NCBI GenBank assembly: GCA_024280195.1
Contig: JAJRQP010000105.1
Location: forward strand, 1 to 15,740
Length of the DNA: 15,740 nt
Source: Bacteroidota bacterium
GTDB taxonomy: Bacteria; Bacteroidota; Bacteroidia; Flavobacteriales_D; Crocinitomicaceae
Direction: 5' to 3'
The translations under genes and the position numbers were made by a program. Shown piece by piece: positions 6,994 to 12,786 of this stretch; position 1 is the first letter of the stretch; every line of letters starts with the position of its first letter. A model generated the notes under the pieces. The model was not told where the DNA came from. It was given only the letters and a program-made list of their open reading frames with translations, and did not search any database.

Positions 6994-8284
6994 TATTAGG
7001 CTTTTTATCTCCGTTTTTTTTCGCAGTTGGATTATTATTTCCCTGCTTTTTTCTACGGTTAGTATTTCTTCTTTTATTACTGTTGTCCGCTTGTTTTTTA
7101 CTTCCTTCTTGTTTTTTATTTTGAGGTTGATTGCCTTTTGCTTGACCTTGTTTTCCTTTTCTGTTTTTATTCGGGCGTTTCTTTTTCTTCTTAAATAGCT
7201 TATCAAAACGGCTTAATTCATCTTGACCTACCACATTAGTATAATCTGGTTTAGCAACCTCCACTTTTTCAATAAAATCTGCTAAATCAAATGGCTTTTT
7301 TCCATCTTTATTGAGACGAATAATTTCTCTAACTCTTTCTGGTTTTAAAGGAACAAGTGTAGATCCTGATCCTTTGCCATCATCGTAGGCATACCACATT
7401 TCTTTCTTAAAAACATCTGTTTTTACGTGCATTGCGGTACCTTTTTCTGTTCTTAGCTTTAAATCTCCTTTTGGAAAAGCTTTTAGCGCGTCAAGATACA
7501 TGTCCAGTTCATAATTAAGACAACATTTCAATTTTCCACACTGTCCCGCGAGTTTTTGCGGATTTAAAGATAATTGCTGATACCTAGCTGCAGAAGTAGA
7601 AACGGAGCGAAAATCTGTTAACCATGTTGAACAACAAAGCTCTCTTCCACAAGAACCAATTCCTCCTAGTCTTGCTGCTTCTTGGCGAGAACCAATTTGT
7701 TTCATCTCAATTCTCACTTTAAATTCTCCAGCTAAATCTCTGATTAACTGTCTAAAATCAACCCTTCCTTCTGCTGTGTAATAAAAAGTTGCCTTACTAA
7801 GGTCTCCTTGATATTCAACGTCAGAAATTTTCATTTGTAGGTTAAGGTTCACAGCAAGAGTACGCGACTTGTGCATCACCTCTTTTTCTAAAGACCTTGC
7901 TTTGATCCATTTATCAATATCATCTTGAACAGCAATACTTTTAATGCGCTTTGCCTCTGAAGGTTTAAACCTTGGTTCTTTCTTTTTTACTTGAATTCTA
8001 GCGAGTTCTCCAACAACAGAAACTACTCCTGTGTCAACCCCTGGAGAGCCTTCAACAACAACAACATCACCCGCTTGAAGGCTTAAGTTGCTTGTGTTTT
8101 TAAAAAATGATTTTCGGCTGTTTTTAAACCGAACCTCAACTATATCATAAGGAGCTTGTCCGTTTGGTAAAGCAACATTTGCTAACCAATCAAACACCTC
8201 CAATTTATTACATCCGCCAGAACTACAAGTACCGTTATTTTTACATCCGTTTGGAGTTCCATCTCCACAGTTGGTACAACTCAT
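6977..8284 (-). CDS. ricT: PSP1-domain protein (RicT/YaaT family)
   Basis: This 435-residue cytoplasmic protein has the diagnostic PSP1/RicT core at about residues 185-260: 'RIEMKQIGSRQEAARLGGIG', then 'CGRELCCSTWLTDF', 'SLNPQKLAGQCGKLKCCLNYE'. In Bacillus subtilis, RicT works with YlbF and YmcA in an iron-sulfur complex that steers RNA processing by RNase Y; the Bacteroidota role is not established. An additional Cys-rich N-terminus (C3, C6, C14, C20, C25) precedes 'NKLEVFDWL', as in other Bacteroidota members I recall. The last roughly 70 residues are Lys/Asn/Gln-rich and probably disordered, perhaps RNA-binding. The gene lies 83 bases downstream of holB and overlaps gldH; the same three functions side by side suggest one operon. 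A TATTTTTA sequence 19 bases before the ATG could be an internal promoter, but this is weak. Confidence 0.9.
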   Translation of the reverse strand: MSCTNCGDGTPNGCKNNGTCSSGGCNKLEVFDWLANVALPNGQAPYDIVEVRFKNSRKSFFKNTSNLSLQAGDVVVVEGSPGVDTGVVSVVGELARIQVKKKEPRFKPSEAKRIKSIAVQDDIDKWIKARSLEKEVMHKSRTLAVNLNLQMKISDVEYQGDLSKATFYYTAEGRVDFRQLIRDLAGEFKVRIEMKQIGSRQEAARLGGIGSCGRELCCSTWLTDFRSVSTSAARYQQLSLNPQKLAGQCGKLKCCLNYELDMYLDALKAFPKGDLKLRTEKGTAMHVKTDVFKKEMWYAYDDGKGSGSTLVPLKPERVREIIRLNKDGKKPFDLADFIEKVEVAKPDYTNVVGQDELSRFDKLFKKKKKRPNKNRKGKQGQAKGNQPQNKKQEGSKKQADNSNKRRNTNRRKKQGNNNPTAKKNGDKKPNNDASK

Positions 8285-8367
8285 AGTCTATATTTCTTTG
8301 GGTTAAAAATACACATTATTCGTCTCTTTGTTCGTTTTAAAAAAAAAATTCACGAATAGAAAATCAA

Positions 8368-9483
8368 CTATGCATTGTGGATATGTCTCATTACTTGAAA
8401 ACAAAGGTTCGTGAAAAGAATTTTTGAATTTGCATTTCTCTCAATATAATAAACAGATTCACTGAATGATTGAGTCATACTCATAATGTTCTTTCCTGTA
8501 ATAAATTTTGCAAAATTTTGTAAAAATGCATCTTCGTTTTCAGAGACTTTAGTAATTAATTCTCCTGTATAATTTCTTAAAATACTCTGCCTAAACATGT
8601 GTAAGGCATAGGTTAAAAACTGCTTTTGATTTTCTTTACTCGTCGCAGCAATTTTTTCTGACCAGGCAATCATGTCCAGCACATTCTTTTTATAACCAAC
8701 CCTCATTAATTGAGTGAAGTTTTCATAGTTTAGGTTTCCTTCGGTTTCCTCATTTGCAATATTCATTGCTTCGATTAAATCTCCCTCAGACCTTCCTGCA
8801 ATACTGTCAGAAACGGAAGAGGTAACTCCTTTCGATTTTAAAGCTAAATTAATCTCATCCCAACTTAATCGTGGAACCCTAACCACTTGCGTTCTAGACA
8901 GAATTGTTTGAATAATTTGCTCTTCTGACTCAGTAACAAGTATTATAAGGGTGTTCTTAGGTGGTTCTTCTATGATTTTAAGCAGTTTGTTGGCGGTTTG
9001 CGTATTCATTGTTTCTGCCATCCAAATAATCATCACCTTATATCCTCCCTCAAAAGATTTTAAGCTCAACTTCTTTATTATTTCAAGACTTTCATGAACG
9101 CTAATAATTGGCTTTCTTTCTTTTAGGTCTATTCTTTTTAACCAAGTATTCAAATCAAAATAGGGAGCACTAAACAGTTGATCTCTCCAAGAGCTCAGTA
9201 ATGGGTTGGATGTTTTGTTATCTGTTTGAACAGTTGGAAAGGAGAAGTGTAAATCTGGATGTTGTAATTTTTCAACCTTTCTGCAAGAAGAGCAAACACC
9301 GCAACTGTCTTTTTCTGCTTTATTTTCACAAAATAAGTATTGAACAAATGCGATTGCTAACGGGAGTGTTCTATAACCTGGTTTGCCTATAAAAATTTGT
9401 GCATGGCTTACCTTTTCATTATTAACCTCATCAATTAAGTGTTGCTTTAAAATATGTTGTCCTTTAATTAATTCAAATTGCAT
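8368..9483 (-). CDS. holB: DNA polymerase III delta-prime (clamp loader) subunit
   Basis: This 371-residue AAA+-fold protein helps open and load the sliding clamp at replication forks. The four-Cys zinc module typical of DnaX/HolB proteins is intact (C52, C61, C64, C67, then 'HPDLHF'). The family motif 'ANKLLKIIEEPP' (164-175) and the arginine-finger motif S196-R197-T are also present. The Walker A loop is degenerate ('IGKPGYRTLP', lacking GK[ST]), as expected for delta-prime, which does not hydrolyse ATP; this separates it from DnaX. The C-terminal helical collar region (about 240-371) is present. The start is set by the M-Q-F-E-L-I opening; a TACTTTTA box lies 4 bases before it. It is probably the first gene of a unit with ricT and gldH. 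Confidence 0.92.
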   Translation of the reverse strand: MQFELIKGQHILKQHLIDEVNNEKVSHAQIFIGKPGYRTLPLAIAFVQYLFCENKAEKDSCGVCSSCRKVEKLQHPDLHFSFPTVQTDNKTSNPLLSSWRDQLFSAPYFDLNTWLKRIDLKERKPIISVHESLEIIKKLSLKSFEGGYKVMIIWMAETMNTQTANKLLKIIEEPPKNTLIILVTESEEQIIQTILSRTQVVRVPRLSWDEINLALKSKGVTSSVSDSIAGRSEGDLIEAMNIANEETEGNLNYENFTQLMRVGYKKNVLDMIAWSEKIAATSKENQKQFLTYALHMFRQSILRNYTGELITKVSENEDAFLQNFAKFITGKNIMSMTQSFSESVYYIERNANSKILFTNLCFQVMRHIHNA

Positions 9484-9487
9484 AGAA

Positions 9488-9495
9488 TAAAAGTA
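9488..9495 (-). promoter_or_regulatory. Candidate -7 box (TACTTTTA) for holB
   Basis: On the minus strand TACTTTTA fits TAnnTTTG except for a final A, and ends 4 bases before the holB ATG. No properly spaced -33 TTG was found. It is listed because the same spacing recurs at three other starts in this window. Confidence 0.25.
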
Positions 9496-9576
9496 AAGAA
9501 TTTTTGGAACTATTTTTGAATAGACGAGTACATTATAAATGAATTCTGTATATTTAGGATTATAATTTTTAGAAAA

Positions 9577-10875
9577 ATGAAAAAAATTTACGTATTAGTA
9601 GCTGTTGTCTTAGCATCATTTGGATCTTTTGCATCCAGCGCAGAAACAGTTGTGTCTATTGAAAATATAGCAAAAGAAAAAGTTGATGTAGTAATTGCAG
9701 TAAGCAGTGAAGGAAAACCAGTAAAAGGAGCACTTGTTAAAATTGTTGCTCAAAGAATGGTAATTGGTGCTGGAACAACTGATGAAAGTGGTAATGCAAC
9801 TATTTCTATTGCAAGTTATGGTAGTCAAGCTGTAACCGTAGAAGTTTATCACTCTTTATATAAGTCGCAAAAACTAACAGATATTAAGTTAGAAAATGGA
9901 AAAACTTACTCGTTTACGTTAAAAGGTAAAGGAGATTCTGTTGAGGAAATAACTGAAGAGTCAGATGTTCGTGTTGTAAAAACACAAGAACAAATGGAAA
10001 AAGAGAAAAAAGAAGCTGAGGAAGCTGTTCAACGTAAAGAAGACGCTATCAAAAGCCAAGAAGAGTTACGAAAAGAAGCTGAAGAATTAGTAAAAGAAAA
10101 AGAAAGTTCTCTTAAAGAAGTAGAAGAAGCAAAAAAGAAAGCGGAAGAAGCGAAAGAAAAAACGGAAGAAATAAGAAATAATTCAACAACCGTTTCTGAA
10201 GAGAAAAGAAAAGAAATAGAAGATGACATTAAATCTAGAGAAGAGGCTGCTAAAAAAAGAGCCGAAGAAGCTAAAGCTAGAGAGGAAGCATTAAAAAATC
10301 CTGGTGCCGAGCTTGAAAAAGCAAAGGACGCAGAAAAAGATGCTAAAAAAGAGTCTGATAAAGCGCAAAAAGAACAAGAAAAAGCGAGAGAAGAGGCAGA
10401 AAAAGCAGCCAAAGAGAAAGAGAAGGAAGCGGAGGAAATGAAAGACGAAGCTGAAAAAGAAAAGAAGGAGAAAGAAAAAGAAGCTAAAGAAGAAGAGAAG
10501 AAGGAAAAGGCTGAAGCTGAAGCTAAAAAAGATGCTGAAAAAGATGCTGAAAAAGCTGAAAAAGAAGCAAAAGAAGCGGAAAAGGAAGTTAAGAAAGCTG
10601 AAAAAGAAGCTAAAAAAGCGGCGAAAGAAGCCAAAAAAGCTGTTGCCAACCAAGCTAAATTGGATAAATTAGATGGTGCGCAAAAGAAGCTTGAAAAAAG
10701 TAGAAAAAAGCTAGAAGACAAACAAAAAAAGCTGGATAAGAAAATTAAGAAGGGTAAAGACCTTGAAAAACTAGCTGTTTCTCAAAAGAAACTAGACGAA
10801 GCAAATTCTAAATTAGACACTTCACAAGCTAAATTAGATGCTAAACGAAAAAAGATTTTGAATAAAATGAAATAA
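9577..10875 (+). CDS. Exported protein with N-terminal beta domain and ~300-residue charged helix
   Basis: This 432-residue protein has a signal peptide (MKKIYVLVAV..., cleavage near A20-S21-A22-E). Residues about 25-117 form a beta-rich domain resembling carboxypeptidase-regulatory/Ig-like folds ('EGKPVKGALVKIVAQ', 'GTTDESGNATISI'). From about residue 134 to the end it is almost wholly Glu, Lys and Ala with heptad-like spacing ('EKEAKEAEKEVKKAEKEAKK', 'KKLEKSRKKLEDKQKKLDKK'). The only proline I see in this part is near residue 242 (K-N-P-G). The first half is mixed or acidic and the last 80 residues are strongly basic. This predicts a long coiled coil or single alpha-helix, comparable in composition to the TolA stalk, probably in the periplasm. 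No enzyme motif is visible and the function is unknown. It is likely a single-gene unit: a strong terminator follows at 10896. Confidence 0.85.
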   Translation: MKKIYVLVAVVLASFGSFASSAETVVSIENIAKEKVDVVIAVSSEGKPVKGALVKIVAQRMVIGAGTTDESGNATISIASYGSQAVTVEVYHSLYKSQKLTDIKLENGKTYSFTLKGKGDSVEEITEESDVRVVKTQEQMEKEKKEAEEAVQRKEDAIKSQEELRKEAEELVKEKESSLKEVEEAKKKAEEAKEKTEEIRNNSTTVSEEKRKEIEDDIKSREEAAKKRAEEAKAREEALKNPGAELEKAKDAEKDAKKESDKAQKEQEKAREEAEKAAKEKEKEAEEMKDEAEKEKKEKEKEAKEEEKKEKAEAEAKKDAEKDAEKAEKEAKEAEKEVKKAEKEAKKAAKEAKKAVANQAKLDKLDGAQKKLEKSRKKLEDKQKKLDKKIKKGKDLEKLAVSQKKLDEANSKLDTSQAKLDAKRKKILNKMK

Positions 10876-10895
10876 AATTCATTTATAAAAAATTT

Positions 10896-10925
10896 AAAAG
10901 CGCTCTTTATACGGAGCGCTTTTTT
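10896..10925 (+). terminator. Intrinsic terminator of the charged-helix gene
   Basis: A perfect 10-base stem (AAAAGCGCTC at 10896-10905 with GAGCGCTTTT at 10914-10923) and an 8-base loop run into six T residues (10920-10925). It begins 20 bases after the stop codon at 10875. Confidence 0.88.
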
Positions 10926-10932
10926 AGTTTTA
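10925..10932 (+). promoter_or_regulatory. Candidate -7 box (TAGTTTTA) for the EamA permease gene
   Basis: TAGTTTTA fits TAnnTTTG except for the last base and ends 4 bases before the ATG at 10937. Its first T is the last base of the preceding terminator T-tract. The -33 region would fall inside the terminator hairpin and contains no TTG. Confidence 0.25.
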
Positions 10933-10936
10933 CATT

Positions 10937-11845
10937 ATGTCTTCAAGATTCAAATATCTTATTCTAATGCACCTCATTATTTTTATATGGGGATTTACAG
11001 GGATTTTAGGAAAGCTAATTCTTTTAGACGCTGTACAAATTGTTTGGTATAGGGTTATTATAGCTTTCTTGGCTCTTGGTATTTATTTTGCAATAACTAA
11101 ACAAAGTATTAAAACAAAATCCTTTAGTAGTTTTTTACAAATAAGCCTTATTGGATTGTTTGTTGCTATTCACTGGTTAACGTTTTACCACTCTATACAA
11201 CTATCAACAGCTTCATTAGGAATTTTATGTCTTTCAACAACCACCCTTCACGTAACTTGGATGGAGCCGTTGTTAATGAAAAAGAAAATAAATTTACTGG
11301 AAGTCGTACTGAGCCTTGTTGTTGTTTTAGGAATATACATTACGAGCTCTGGGTTTAATGAAAGCGAATACAAAGCTCTTTTTTATGGATTAATTTCTGC
11401 GTTATTTGCTGCGTTGTTCTCTGTTTTTAACACCAAAATTGTTGAGAAAGAAAGCGCAGGGATCATTACTTTCTATGAAATGCTTTCTGCTTCTGTCGGA
11501 ATTTCTATTTTTCTCATCATTATAGGACGGTTTAATTTTTCCCTTTTTGAAATATCCTCCTCTGATTTTTATTGGTTGTTATTCTTAGGTATAGTTTGCA
11601 CCTCCTTTGCTTTTTTAGCGACAGTAATCGTCTTAAAACAATTAGGTGCATTTACTGTTTCGTTATCTATAAATCTTGAGCCTATTTATACGTTAATTCT
11701 CGCTATTTTTATTCTAAATGAGAATACTCTTCTCAGTGAAAATTTTTACATTGGTGCTGTGATTATTATTCTAGCAGTGGTGATTAATGGGGTTATTAAA
11801 GGCTTAGTTAGAAGAAAAAAGAAGCGTAAACCAAATGCTGCTTGA
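10937..11845 (+). CDS. EamA/DMT-superfamily permease
   Basis: This 302-residue inner-membrane protein has about ten hydrophobic helices in two EamA-type halves (about 7-135 and 145-285). The first half opens with 'LILMHLIIFIWGFTGILGKLI' and 'VQIVWYRVIIAFLAL', the usual drug/metabolite transporter start, with the arginine after 'WY' that is common in the family. The second half contains 'YGLISALFAALFSVFNTKI' and 'INLEPIYTLILAIFILNE', the conserved 'xxEPvxaxxxaxxxLgE'-like signature near the last helices. A basic tail (RRKKKRK) faces the cytoplasm. Relatives export amino acids, metabolites or drugs; the substrate cannot be read from sequence. The start codon lies only 11 bases after the preceding terminator's T-tract, so it needs its own promoter very close to the ATG. 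It is separated by 71 bases from the stress-protein gene. Confidence 0.9.
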   Translation: MSSRFKYLILMHLIIFIWGFTGILGKLILLDAVQIVWYRVIIAFLALGIYFAITKQSIKTKSFSSFLQISLIGLFVAIHWLTFYHSIQLSTASLGILCLSTTTLHVTWMEPLLMKKKINLLEVVLSLVVVLGIYITSSGFNESEYKALFYGLISALFAALFSVFNTKIVEKESAGIITFYEMLSASVGISIFLIIIGRFNFSLFEISSSDFYWLLFLGIVCTSFAFLATVIVLKQLGAFTVSLSINLEPIYTLILAIFILNENTLLSENFYIGAVIIILAVVINGVIKGLVRRKKKRKPNAA

Positions 11846-11860
11846 AGTTATTTCTAAGTG

Positions 11861-11888
11861 TTGATTCTTTGCATTATTCGTATATTTG
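11861..11888 (+). promoter_or_regulatory. Promoter of the universal stress protein gene
   Basis: TTG (11861-11863), a 17-base spacer and TATATTTG (11881-11888) match the Bacteroidota vegetative promoter (TTG, N17-23, TAnnTTTG). This leaves an A-rich leader of about 20-24 bases before the ATG at 11917. It is the best promoter in the window. Confidence 0.65.
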
Positions 11889-11916
11889 TGTATATTCATA
11901 AACTAAAACTAAAAAA

Positions 11917-12738
11917 ATGAGAACTAAGAACTTTATCGTCCCTCACGATTTTACAAGTGTGTCTAATATTGCACTTGATCATGCAATTGCTACTGCTAAA
12001 CCGTTGGGAGCAGAAATATTTCTTTTGCATGTTGTTGGGAAGAATAAAGACATTGCAGATGCAGAAATAAAACTAGATGAAATTATAACATCTTATTCTA
12101 AAGAAGTTAAAATAACAACTTCTGTCCGTGTTGGTAACATTTTTGAAGATATTGGAGATTTTGCTGCAGAACATCATTCTGAACTTATTTTTATGGGTAC
12201 TCATGGAACACATGGTTGGCAACATTTAACAGGAATGAATGCATTAAGGGTAATTACTCATTCTTCTGTGCCTTTTATTATTGTTCAAGAGTCTACACCT
12301 AAAGAAACGGGGTATGATGATATTGTTTTACCATTAGACCTAAATAAAGAAACGAAGCAAAAATTGGCGATTGTTGCAAATATTGCTAAATATTTCAACT
12401 CCAACATACATATTATCATTCCTGAAGAGAAAGATGAATGGTTATCTCACCAAGTAAAAGCAAATGTTCAATTTGCTGAAAAATATCTAGGCGAAAGAGA
12501 TATCTCAATGTCTGTAAAAGTTATAAAAGGAGGTGGATTCGATAATGAAGTAATTAAGCATGCTGTAAGTATTGATGCTGACCTTATTGCTATTATGAAC
12601 TTAAATAAATCAAATGTTTTAGGAGTTTTAACAGCTAAACATGAAGAGTTTATTATGACTAATGATGCTAAAATTCCTGTTTTAGTAATGAATCCAATTG
12701 AAGGAATTACAACTTTGGCTGTTGATTTTAACGGATAA
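11917..12738 (+). CDS. Universal stress protein with two tandem Usp domains
   Basis: This 273-residue cytoplasmic protein has two UspA folds (about 3-125 and 131-266). The first domain starts 'FIVPHDFTSVSNIALDHAI', with the Asp after 'PH' typical of Usp. It carries 'FMGTHGTHGWQHLTGMNALRVI', the nucleotide-loop region (G94-x2-G97-x8-G106, followed by Met instead of Ser/Thr), then 'VPFIIVQ'. The second domain starts 'DIVLPLDLNKETKQKL' and ends 'IPVLVMNP', but its glycine loop is lost ('IMNLNKSNVLGVLTAKHEEF'). Tandem Usp proteins of this length are common in Bacteroidota and are linked to stress or nucleotide sensing. Any ATP binding would be confined to the first domain and is uncertain. The gene has its own promoter (11861-11888) and terminator, so it is monocistronic. 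The A-rich leader without Shine-Dalgarno is normal for this group. Confidence 0.92.
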   Translation: MRTKNFIVPHDFTSVSNIALDHAIATAKPLGAEIFLLHVVGKNKDIADAEIKLDEIITSYSKEVKITTSVRVGNIFEDIGDFAAEHHSELIFMGTHGTHGWQHLTGMNALRVITHSSVPFIIVQESTPKETGYDDIVLPLDLNKETKQKLAIVANIAKYFNSNIHIIIPEEKDEWLSHQVKANVQFAEKYLGERDISMSVKVIKGGGFDNEVIKHAVSIDADLIAIMNLNKSNVLGVLTAKHEEFIMTNDAKIPVLVMNPIEGITTLAVDFNG

Positions 12739-12755
12739 AAAATTAAGTCGTGATT

Positions 12756-12786
12756 AAAACGTCAATGGTTTCATTGGCGTTTTTTT
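12756..12786 (+). terminator. Intrinsic terminator after the universal stress protein gene
   Basis: A 12-base stem (12756-12767 with 12772-12783, one G-T pair) with a GTTT loop is followed by a T-run (12780-12786). The run overlaps the stop codon of the convergent cyclase gene. On the opposite strand only four T residues follow the hairpin, so it is a weaker terminator for the cyclase. Confidence 0.85.

Noticed and set aside
6994..7206. A 71-residue Lys-rich N-terminal extension of GldH
   Set aside because: It is an out-of-frame reading of the Lys/Asn-rich tail of ricT. A lipoprotein signal peptide starts at 6993, so translation from 7206 would bury it.
8368..9483. Degenerate Walker A of HolB as a sign of a broken gene
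   Set aside because: Delta-prime subunits naturally lack a functional P-loop; the zinc cysteines, arginine finger and full length are intact.
10291..10653. A 120-codon Phe-rich minus-strand frame that looks like a membrane protein
   Set aside because: It is also antisense to the Glu/Lys repeat; the near-pure Phe/Ser/Leu product reflects AAA/GAA codons read backwards.
10029..10721. A 230-codon Ser/Phe/Ala-rich minus-strand frame opposite the charged-helix gene
   Set aside because: It is the antisense of GAA/AAA/GCT-type codons, which gives Phe, Ser and Ala runs. The composition is an artefact, and the plus-strand gene has a signal peptide and a terminator.
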